Shown here: positions 49,524-58,594 of the stretch, one piece after another
Position numbering within the stretch: the first letter of the stretch is position 1
Layout: each line of letters opens with the position of its first letter
Source: Petrolisthes cinctipes
Taxonomy: Eukaryota > Arthropoda > Malacostraca > Decapoda > Porcellanidae
NCBI GenBank assembly: GCA_033782935.1
Contig: JAWQEG010002457.1
Location: forward strand, 62,001 to 126,000
Direction of reading: 5' to 3'
DNA length: 64,000 nt
Translations under genes and position numbers: made by a program
The notes under the pieces: model-generated
Databases searched by the model: none
Told to the model about the DNA's origin: nothing
Seen by the model: the letters and a program-made list of their open reading frames with translations, nothing else

Positions 49524-49561
49524 CTGTGTTCCAAATAATCCAGTCCATCAGAATGGGTTAG
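49524..49561 (+). CDS. SERP1: Duplicate terminal coding exon of SERP1
   Basis: A 97-bp tandem copy that includes the polypyrimidine tract and acceptor (ACTTTTTTTTCAG), the 12-codon coding part and the TAG. It encodes exactly the same peptide, AVFQIIQSIRMG; the coding sequences differ by one silent change (ATC/ATA). Either acceptor gives the same protein. If exon 3 at 49427 is used, this copy is 3' UTR. Confidence 0.85.
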
Positions 49562-49958
49562 TGAAGTATGGGAATTAATTTCAATTTCCTGCTTGCTCAA
49601 CCCAGTTTAGGCTCAAGACAGTCGATGCCAGATGGCAGATGGCAGAGACCTCCCCACCTGCACGGATCAGCTGATGATGAACTGCTCTCTCACGGATTCC
49701 TGACGTATGGCGTAATGCGCACATCTCATTTCATTTCCATATAGTATTAAGTGATTGAGTTAAATTTCTTGAAACTCATTATTATTTTAAGGGATAATAG
49801 TTTATAACTTGGGTTTAAATTTTGGATTGTTTGCAAAGTTTATGGTTTCTTTTATATGTATATTTGTATATACAGAACATATATATTTATACCAAAAGTG
49901 TAACCTCTAATATAATGAATAATCTGGCTTCTGTACTTGCAATGTATATCATGTTGCC

Positions 49959-49964
49959 AATAAA
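49959..49964 (+). terminator. Poly(A) signal of SERP1
   Basis: AATAAA about 400-500 bases after the two alternative stops. First canonical hexamer in the downstream sequence. Confidence 0.65.
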
Positions 49965-49969
49965 AGAAT

Positions 49970-51085
49970 AGAGGGGATGTTTTGTTTTCTGCCCTTCTGT
50001 ACTGTATTTACATTAGTATACATTTCCTGACTCAAGTTCAGGTGCAATTTATTTCATCTAGTGTGATTGTGGTTAATTGAAGTACTGTAGGTTGTGTACA
50101 AGGGGGATGGAGATGATTGAGGCATTAAGAGCCATAGAATTATTTTTTATATCTTGCTTTTGTATATAATGATTCAGGGATCTTCAGAGGAACATGGAAT
50201 ACTTATTTATTGGCTAATCAAATATTGAATAAAAAGGGTAAGAAAGAAGAGTGATGGGCCAGAAAGACCTACTTTGTGGTACAAGGTCTTTCTGGTCTTG
50301 CAGTCTTCTTTCCTCCCAGTTATAAATTTTTCCAGTGGGTCAGCCAAGGATGAGACAGTAAGGATAGTTCACTGAAACGTCATCAATTCAGCCGTGACGT
50401 CAAAGTGATGACGCTCACTGGAGACCCTGCTGGAGACACTCGCATGCAGGAATCTCGTTCAAACTTAAATAATCTCTCCTTATTCTCGGTTTTAATACAT
50501 GATTTATACATCATACGTGTGTGGTGTTCTCTGAAAGAGTTAATTGATAGTTGTGGATATAGTTTTCATGAATAGTAGACTAGTGTATGCTATATTGAAG
50601 GCTATAGCACTGTTGTATTGACAAGCTGATAGAGGCTCGCTCACGCCGATTCTAGCTAGCAAAACCCCGTGACATTAATTTATTATGATTATATATAGAT
50701 GAGTCACAAACATAGAAAATTGGGATTATTGACTGAAATTCCTAGAGATTCGTTAATATTTCTTTATGTTGTATTACATGCATATCATGTCTCAAACCCA
50801 TCTTTCTCCCCACATTAACTCTAACTTCACCCACAATTTCGCTTCTTTTTGTACATGATTTACTTTCAAATGTGACTTTTCATTACTTGCAAGAAAAAGA
50901 ATGTTTCTTTACAGGCCCTTCTGTAGTTTTGTATATCCAGTAGTCTGTGCAGTCATTTTGCTATTCCGAGAAGTTTAATTTTTTCTGTTTACTCTTAATT
51001 ACTATTTACTTTGCCAGTGTGCAATACATTTTTGTGTTTGAGTTATCTTGGCATAATAATGTACTTCCTTTAACTACTTTAGTTC
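49970..51085. other. Intergenic region
   Basis: Contains the segment 50335-50445 that resembles the THAP-gene upstream region in opposite orientation. Otherwise AT-rich, without recognised genes. Confidence 0.45.
50335..50445 (+). repeat. Copy related to 55690-55795 in inverted orientation
   Basis: GTCAGCCAAGGATGAGACAG, AAGGATAGTTCACTGA, CAGCCGTGACGTCA and CACTGGAGACCC occur here in order, and in the same order on the reverse complement of 55690-55795, just upstream of the THAP gene. The segment between landmarks differs. Confidence 0.65.
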
Positions 51086-51089
51086 TGGA

Positions 51090-51490
51090 AACTGAAGATA
51101 TTAAACACATTATTATTAAATTTGGTAGAAGTGAGAGAAGACCAAATTGGCAGTACAAGCTTGGAAATAAAATATTAAATAAAGCAGAGAAAGAAAGAGA
51201 TTTAGGGGTAACGATAAATAAGAAATTGACACCAGATGATCATATAAATGAAAAAGTGAGAAACATGTATACATTGTTAGCAAACTTGAGTGGCCTTCAC
51301 TTAAATAGATGAAGAAATGGTCAAGAAAATAATTACATCCTTTATAAGGCCTACCTTGGAATATGCTGCAGTAGTATGGAATAGTAAGGATATAGAAAAC
51401 TTGTGTCAACAGGGAATATCTACAATTAGAGGTCACAGTAAGAAATTAATTAAAAGAAGAGGAAACAAAGATGTACAGAAATACAAATAG
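51090..51490 (+). pseudogene. CR1-like LINE C-terminal relic
   Basis: Encodes HIIIKFGRSERRPNWQYKLG, NKILNKAEKERDLGVTINKK and LTPDDHINEKVRNMYTLLAN, then after a stop the EYAAVVW region. An internal deletion then joins NLCQQGISTIRGHSKKLIKR. Same family as 18560-18990. No catalytic region. Confidence 0.85.
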
Positions 51491-51983
51491 GTAAGAACAT
51501 AAAAGTAGACACGAGTAATTTATTTCCTTGAACTCTAAAGTACAGTATTAAATACAGAGGCGAGTGAAAAAAAGTGAGCAAATCTGAATGAATCAAAAGT
51601 CTGTAACCTCTCACCCATAGTGTAAAAAGTCAGCATGGAACAGTTCTTCCTACAAAAATACAGCTACTATAATAAACTGTACATTTTAAAGCTGTTGTAC
51701 AAGCCAGGAACTATGATTATCAAGTATGACATTCAACCATGTACTGAGTGCTACAGAAATTATTTATATGCTGCATCTTACCCTCTCATGCTCATTTGCA
51801 TCTAACTATTCTTCCCTTGCAATGATACCTCAAGTTTTTAAAAATTCAAGCACATAAAGTGTTCATACAACTGGAATATGATTTAGAACCATAATCCAAC
51901 AATACTTAAACTAGTACAGTACCAGGCCTCAGAAGACATTTACTACACAGATGGTATAAGGAAACAGACTACTAAAGGGGGAA

Positions 51984-54900
51984 CTAGCACATAGAACAAA
52001 ACAGAAGCATAACAAGGCCGTGAGGATACATAGTCATAGATGGTGGGATAATAGGTTTATTGGCATAAGTTTGTTTTGCTTTTTCAAGGTTGTACTCTGA
52101 TACCAAATTTTTGTACTCTGTATTTTCCTTAAGCAGAATATCATTGTCTAAGGTTTGTTTTAACAATTTCTTTTTGAAGTCACCATTTCCTCCAACAAGC
52201 TCCATTAATCTTTGTTCTAAACTTTCTTCCTTTGCTCGTAATTCCTCTAAATTTAGTTCTAACTGTCTTTTAATTTTTGTTACTTTCTCCAATTTTAGAG
52301 ACACCTCAGACAGCTGCTGTTGTAGGGCATACACATTATTATTCCCAGAATGTAGGAAACCACAACAGGACCAACAAACTGACAGATTATGTCCACCTGA
52401 TGAAGCAGAGCTACCTTCTTTAGTTGTTTCTAACTCTTGGTGTTAATAGAGTCTCTCCAACAGCAGAGGTTTGGGTAGGAGCTTCATAAGAGTCAGGTGC
52501 CAATTCTGTAAAGTGAAAGGTTACTTAACACAAAGGCCTAGAGAAAAAGTATCCTGTAAAGCTATCCTTAGGGACTATTTCTAGACAAATACAGTACAGT
52601 ATACTGTATAATATACACTACTATAATGTTAACTTACCCTTCCCAATACCAGGTGGGATGGAGAAAGTAATGAGAGGTGTAGCATGAGTAGCAAGGCAAT
52701 TGGGACTGCAGCATGAGTAAGAAGGCAATTGGGATTGTGTGTGAGATGGTTGGGAAGGTGAAATGTAATACATTGAGGTGGGATGGGCATGTATGGCAAA
52801 TACATACAGTACTACTCCAAGTCTTAAACTTATTTCTCAGTGACTAGCCCTTAGTCTATCACTACTGTCTACAGTACTGTACTGTACTTTAGAATTTCTA
52901 ACAAGTTTGTAGGACAAGATCAACCTATTCTACACCCCAATGTACTTGTGTAAGTGCTCCCAAATACTGTACTACCCTTGATAATTTTCTCTAATGTTGT
53001 TGACTGATTTAAGTATCAACCAAATAACATTACTAGATAAGCTTGGTGTTAGGAAATTAACTACATTTTCTAGTTGTTACGAACCCTTGATGTTACAGTG
53101 GTGTATAAGAATTCATCAGGCCAACTGTACATGCTAGAGTTGTTATGCCATAAAACTAAAACCCCTGAGCCACCTATCCCAATATCTTAAGCAAAGGTTT
53201 CTAAGGTTTCAAAACATCTTGGCGAAGGTGGTGAGTTGGGAAGGAAGTCAGCATGAAGGCTTGCTCGGAGGAATCCGAAGTGACAATGCCGCAATCTGGG
53301 CAATGTAAAATACTCCATCAAGAAATATCATAGATAAATATATGCATATAAATAATTATACATATAATTTATGACAGATCAGTATAATTCATGATTCTAG
53401 AGTTAGATTAAATGCAATTCAAATAACTAGTAAATTAAAAATATGACACAATTAGAGTAGAATTTATAAATGAAGAAAGATAATAATGAATCAGCATTTC
53501 TCTTACCGGAACAATAAAGTTCAGGTTGTTGAGTTCCTCCAGCAACAGCAGTTTCAATAGGGGCTGAATCTTCTTATGATGTGTCTGTTGAGTGAAAGAG
53601 AACTTGTCTTGAATAGGATACAGAAAATATTCACTGTACTGTATATATATTTTCAACTAAAGGAATATATAATAGACCCTATATACCATATGTAACTCAT
53701 TGATAACTAGTAAATTAAAAATATGAAACAATTAGAGTAGAATTATAAATGAAGAAAGATAATAATGAATCAGCATTTCTCTTACCGGAACAATAAAGTT
53801 CATGTTCTTGAGTTCCTCCAGCAACAGCAGTTTCAATAGGGGCTGAATCTTCTTATGATGTGTCTGTTGAGTGAAAGAGAACTTGTCTTGAAGAGAATAC
53901 AGAAAACATTCACTGTACTGTATATCCATTTTGGTAAATTTACTGTTTTGGACAGAATAGGATTCTTTGGACAATAATATATTTTACTAGTGTTTTTTTA
54001 TGTGTTTTCAACTATTTTTAAATTCATTTCCGTCGCAATTTTTTTTTTTTTTTTAGCCAAACCTAATCTGGACCGCGGCACACTACCAGGACCTAACTGG
54101 GGCAGACTACCGGGACCTAACCAGGGCAGACTACCGGGACCTTACCGGGGCAGACTACCGGGATTAGATTTCAAGTGTAAACTGTCCTCTACATACATCC
54201 ATGTCGGCTATTTCTATTTTCCCAGTAATCTGCCCTGGTTAGATCCCGGTAGCCTGCCCTGGTTAGGTCCCGGTAGTCTGCCCCGGTTAGGTCCCGGTAG
54301 TGTGCCGCGGTCCAGATTAGGTTAGGTCAGGTTAGGTTTGGCTAAAAAAAAAAAAAAAAAAAATGCGACGGAAATGAATATCAAAATCGTTGAAAACACA
54401 TAAAAAAACACTAGTAAAATATATCATTGTCCAAAGAATCCTATTCTGTCCGAAACAGTAAATTTACCTATATTTTCAACTAAAGGAATATATAATAATT
54501 ATACCCTATATACCATATGTAACTCACTGATGTCTGTTGAGTGAAAGAGAACTTGTCTTGCAGAGAATACAGAAAATATTCACTGTACTGTATATATATT
54601 TTCAACTAAAGGAATATATAATAAATTATACCCTATATACCATATGTAACTCACTGATTGAGATGTTATATTTCAGCAAGACAGTAAAAATGTTAATAAA
54701 AATCAATTTTAAAAAGTCATAAAATTCTTCCTACCAGAAACACTGAGCAAATCTTGCAAAAGCTGGCGCCTCTGTTTTTCCTCAGCTCTGCGCCCACGGT
54801 GTTTTGCACTTTCTGCAAAAGGGAAAATAATTAAATCAGGCAATCTGGTGGTGCAATTTATTTGTATGATCAAGATGGAAAACCTTTCTGCTCTTTTGGT

Positions 54901-55611
54901 ATGGATATGTTTCCCACCTCCCTACCAAACTAGTCATTTATAAAAACTGAAAATATTAAGAAATGGTCCCAATCTACCTGCCACCTAACGTTAGTATAAA
55001 CCAACCCTACACAATGTACAATAAAACCAAATAACCTATAAAACTTTCATAAAATTGGCCTATCTTACCTGGTTGGCTGTCTTGTCACATTTCAATTGTA
55101 TGGCTCATATAAACCTTACTTTCAATAAAGATTAGGGGCAGCCCATATCTATGCACAAGACTTATTTTAACCTGTTAACAAGCACCATCAAGAAATATTT
55201 GTCAGCTCCTACTAATTGCAAATGAAAGATGATATTTAGTAAGTTTTGCACAATAAGTTTTATACCGAAAGTATTGGCAGTAACAGATAAGAGTACATAT
55301 TGCCTACCTGAATCATCCTCCTGTTTTGGGAGAAACAGCGAAGGTACAGCATCAGCCTTCAGTGATCTTGTTGCCTGTGGAGACTTGTTCAGGAGCTTCC
55401 TCTTGATGCTGTAATTCTGTTTGTAATCTGTTGCCTTAAAATGACGGGAGCAAACTCTGGCAGTCTCTGGGTTTAGTTTATCTGCCCGATAGCATGAATT
55501 ATTCCACTGTTTTAACACTGATTTTGTCCTTGGAAATCGATAAAAATGGCAATTTTCTTGTTTCTTGCTCCTGTTATAGCTATTGCACCCGTAAACAGCA
55601 CACCTTGTCAT
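51984..55611 (-). CDS. THAP-domain protein with C-terminal coiled coil; last exon frame unresolved
   Basis: Minus-strand exons: 55308-55611 (start ATG 55611), 54735-54812, 53786-53851, 53507-53572 and the last exon from 52505 or 52435 to 51984. Junctions are phase 1 throughout. Residues 1-65 form a THAP zinc finger: C4, C9, C54, H57, with HFYRFP and W36 (MTRCAVYGCNSYNRSKK ... ARVCSRHF). This domain binds DNA in transcription factors and in P-element-type transposases. A basic segment follows (AKHRGRRAEEKQRRQLLQDL). Exon 3 exists as two 66-bp copies differing at three residues (TQQPELYC / TQEHELYC). The last exon read from the strong acceptor at 52505 stops after 28 codons; a 130-codon coiled-coil frame (YALQQQLSEVSLKLEKVTKI ...) follows in another phase. 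The acceptor CACCAAG at 52435 restores that frame. Gene identity within the THAP family unknown. Confidence 0.75.
52650..52830 (+). pseudogene. LINE relic (family 'REVRAID')
   Basis: GGTGGGATGGAGAAAGTAAT, AGGCAATTGGGATTGTGTG and ACATTGAGGTGGGATGGGCA correspond in order to 31890-31990 (RWDGESN / WVKRNTLRWFGH region of a LINE). Frames are broken. Located upstream of the last THAP exon, on the opposite strand. Confidence 0.55.
53426..53705 (-). repeat. Tandem exon duplication, copy 1
   Basis: Starts ACTAGTAAATTAAAAATATG and includes exon copy 53507-53572, its splice sites and flanking intron to CATATGTAACTCATTGATA. Nearly identical to the unit at 53706-53932. Confidence 0.9.
53706..53932 (-). 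repeat. Tandem exon duplication, copy 2 (interrupted by the foldback)
   Basis: Same unit as 53426-53705, cut at 53932 by the 536-bp foldback and resuming at 54469. Further partial copies of the TATATTTTCAACTAAAGG / ACTTGTCTTG segment follow to about 54660. Confidence 0.85.
53933..54468. mobile_element. 536-bp foldback element with internal 24-bp repeats
   Basis: Arms of about 240 bp (53933-54172 and 54214-54468) are nearly perfect reverse complements, from GGTAAATTTACTGTTT inward through CGTCGCA, a poly(T)/poly(A) tract, AGCCAAACCTAATC and GGACCGCGGCACACTACC. The inner part of each arm has about three tandem 24-bp units (GACCTAACTGGGGCAGACTA plus CCGG). Flanking duplicates of the locus show the empty site CTGTATATATATTTTCAAC. 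No transposase. Foldback-type elements are known in arthropods; this one's mobiliser is not identifiable. Confidence 0.9.
54475..54665. repeat. Partial copies of the THAP exon-3 flank
   Basis: TATATTTTCAACTAAAGGAA ... CCATATGTAACTCACTGAT occurs twice (from 54471 and from 54593) with GTCTGTTGAGTGAAAGAGAA between. This is the outer part of the duplicated unit without the exon itself. Confidence 0.85.
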
Positions 55612-55689
55612 TGTTCTTATAGAGAAAAAAGCTGGAGTCACTGAGATACAAGCAAAGCCAAGGCAAAACTCCTCTGTGCGTCTGTGTTT

Positions 55690-55795
55690 GGGTCTCCAGT
55701 GACGTCACGGCTGCATGGCGCGGTGCATTGTGGGTAAAACAAGTGCTCAGTGAACTATCCTTATAGTCTCTCATCCTTGGAGTCAGCCAGGCACT
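55690..55795 (-). promoter_or_regulatory. Likely THAP-gene promoter region
   Basis: About 80-180 bases upstream of the THAP ATG. Contains GTGACGTCAC (CRE/ATF-type palindrome) and GCATTGTGGG in a GC-rich setting. A related segment occurs inverted at 50335-50445. Promoter role inferred from position. Confidence 0.4.
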
Positions 55796-55799
55796 ACCC

Positions 55800-56400
55800 A
55801 GCTCTCCTGAGCTATTAGGTGAATTTGGATGGGATAATTGCAGATGTTTGTCAAGGATCCAACCAGCAACTCTTGCTAGCATACAAAAGCCTCTTCCACA
55901 TGAAAGGCTAAAAGACTGCGGGCACAGGCAATTGTGTGAAATCCATTATTTACCAGATCAAACAGTCCCCGGCAGCCATCGGCCACTCGTGCCCGCCACC
56001 CACCCACAAAATTGGTAACTGTCTGCCCTCCGTCTTTTGCCTTGGTGTGAAAGAGGCTTAAGATTCTTAAAACAATGTGCATTTGCACCATGGGAAAATT
56101 CAGTCAAAGCCGTTTGGCCAGGCAATCCATGGTATATCAGAAACCACAATGGGCATTGAGAAGTACAGTCGGCAGCATAAATGCTCTTCATTTCCAAATG
56201 CATATGTAAGAGCTATAATGATGATGTAACACAATTTGAATTCAGTGATGACAAATATACTTCTCATGTGATAAATTACATATGTTGTTAGGATAGAAAC
56301 TGGTTCAGAATGCAACTATCTGGTCATATTAGCATTATTAAGTATATGAGATGGACGCGAAATACATTTTATACCTCTGAGAAGCATGTGTGGTGTGACT
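55800..56400. other. Intergenic sequence with no recognised gene
   Basis: 55800-56100 is GC-richer and open in several minus-strand frames, but none resembles a known protein or has splice sites. It may be decayed transposon sequence. 56100-56400 is AT-rich with nothing seen. Confidence 0.4.
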
Positions 56401-56419
56401 CAAATGGACAGAGTTAGAA

Positions 56420-56690
56420 GTGAGGAGAAGGACAGGTGTCATGAGAGAGCTAGCAGGCCGTGCAGAGCAGAGTGTGTTGAAATGGTTTGGATATATGGAG
56501 GAGAATAGAATGGTAAAGAGGATAAGGGGCTCAGATGTGGGAGGTGTAAGGAGGAGAGGAAGACCACAGAGGAGATGGATGGACACTGTGAAAGGAGCTC
56601 TGAGTGGAAGAGGTATATCTGTGGAGCAAGGTAGAATGATTGTCAGTGACAGAAACGAGTGGAGGAGGGTGGTGAATGCTTGAAAAGTGG
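56420..56690 (+). pseudogene. Non-LTR retrotransposon C-terminal relic
   Basis: An intact 87-codon frame reads RTGVMRELAGRAEQSVLKWF, GYMEENRMVKRIRGSDVGGV, RRRGRPQRRWMDTVKGALSG and RNEWRRVVNA. The WFGHMER...RRRGRPRKRWMD pattern is the conserved tail of many LINE polymerases. The rest of the element is absent; GC-rich sequence to about 56960 may be its 3' UTR. Confidence 0.8.
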
Positions 56691-56993
56691 ACGCGGCTTC
56701 ATGGTCCTTGGAGGAGGGGCCTGCATTGAGTGTGGCCCATGGCCGGCTGAATGCTGGAGGGGGAGTTTGCCCTGTAGTGAAGTGGCAGGGGTAAACCAGC
56801 TTTTGCTGTTGGTCCTTGCTATGCGGTTGTGCGGTGGGGGTTGCTCCCTCCTTCAACAGGGATTGGGGGGTTGAGATGTGATTGCATGTGTGTGTGGGGG
56901 GGAAGTTCTACTTTTGGGCATTTTGTTTCGGAGGGTGTGCGATGTAACGGGGCTACCTCCAGCGTGGAGATGAAGGCCTGGTATATGTATGTA

Positions 56994-58018
56994 CTAGCTA
57001 GGGTACCCGGCTTCGCTCGGGTTTGTATAAAACTGATGGCAAGTATTAATACATGAAATAATGATCAATATCAATGTACTCTTTTTTAAAAAGTCCCAAT
57101 AACATTCAGTTGACATTGCAATTAGAAAAATTAAATAATAAAGAGTACACTATTTATACAAATAAAATTCATGTCCTCTGACTTTGCATATTGTCAACAT
57201 AAATCACAGTTCTTGGTTTCCTCATAATTCGAAGTCTGCACTTACCTCTGATTCCGGTGTCAATATTTCGGATAGACAATGTTCGTTGTTTTACCCTCTG
57301 GCGCATGAAAATAAATGTGTTGTGGCAATCCGACTCTTGAGCAGCCAATATATAGTTGGCCGTGGGAGAAGCATGCCGATTCCAAACTCAGACCTGCAGT
57401 TTTAAGTGACTGCTGTGCTTTGTTGATGGTAATTGCAAAGCTGACTCGAACAGGGAACTGCAGCCGCTTAAACAGAAATGGGGTGTCTGATGGAATAGCT
57501 GGGCTCATTTAGGCAAGTTTAAGAGCATTTTGCACATTATGCTCATTTGCTCATTGAAGATGATGTTTGAGCACAATACCAAGCCCATGTTCTTCTTCGG
57601 GTAACAATACCCCTTTGTACCAAGTTGCATGTCATTGCCAGCACGGTTTGTGGACCTTTTTAGCCCATTTTTGGCAATTTTGAGCTCATTATGCTCATTT
57701 GCTCATTGAAGATGATGTTTGAGCACAACGACACCTAGCCCATGTTCTTCCTCGGGTAACAATACCCCTTTGTGCCAAGTTTCAGACCATTCCGTCCAGC
57801 AGTATTCGCGGCCATTGCCGGACAGACAGACACACACACCCACAGACAGACAAACAAAACTCTACTTTATATATGTCTTTTCAGCTTGAAAGCCCGAGAC
57901 TGACTGAATTTCCAAATAGCCTTCTTCAGCTCGAACGGAAAATTTCCGTTTGAGCTGTACATTTGGCGCGCATTTATTAGCGGCTCGAACAGAGACGGTT
58001 TGCCATTTATAGTATAGA
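56994..58018 (-). mobile_element. Deleted Helitron with both termini
   Basis: On the minus strand it begins TCTATACTATAAATGGC (58018) and ends with the hairpin-like ACCCGAGCGAAGCCGGGT followed by ACCCTAGCTAG (56994). It is flanked by A on the 5' side and T on the 3' side. TC...CTRR ends, a 3' subterminal hairpin and insertion between A and T without target duplication define Helitrons. Length 1,025 bp. It retains only the last part of the helicase. Its 57510-57800 part holds two copies of a ~150-bp unit containing GCTCATTTGCTCATTGAAGA. Confidence 0.85.
57260..57508 (-). pseudogene. Helitron (PIF1-type) helicase C-terminal fragment
   Basis: Encodes FKRLQFPVRVSFAITINKAQ, QSLKTAGLSLESACFSHGQL, YIGCSRVGLPQHIYFHAPEG and KTTNIVYPKY. 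This is the C-terminal superfamily-1 helicase region (INKAQGQT-like, FSHGQLYVACSR-like motifs) found at the 3' end of Helitron Rep/Hel proteins. The GQT of the motif is degenerate (QQS). No Rep domain in the window. Confidence 0.9.
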
Positions 58019-58594
58019 TGTACATTTTACACCTTGCCTAACCATCGGTGAATGGTGTTTGATATGATTTGCAGGTTCATTCAGTGTACAGTACATTATT
58101 TTGTATATTTTTAAGTACAGTGACTCCATTCCAATAGAAAGAATTAATACAATGCTGATACTGTAGAGAGAAATGGGATAAGTGATGATAAAACTCTTCA
58201 ATGATTGTAGGAAAATACTTATATTTTACAAAATATTTGTACAATTGTTGAACTAACCTAGCTGTGGATCATGTAATATCTTGAAAACAAAACTATACTA
58301 ATGAACATATTGTTTCAAAGGTAAAGGGATGATCCTGTATGTTTAATTTAGTTTTAGAATACATTCATTATATAACAGCAGGTGAAAAAATTATTTATGT
58401 CATTCTAGTTTTCCCCCCAAAATTTTAAAAGTACATTTCCAATGACAGATAAATGTAATGTAAATTTTGGAAAAAACCTCATTACTTTCACCGCTTATTA
58501 ACAAAGGAACGGCACCATTAAAAGTGATGATAACCCACAGCAGGTACAGGAGAACCACATTAAAGGGTTGAAGAGTTACATTGAGTCAGATTTT

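Noticed and set aside
55580..55882. Minus-strand frame upstream of the THAP start (HLQLSHPNSPNSS ...)
   Set aside because: It overlaps the likely promoter, is in another frame from THAP and resembles no known protein.
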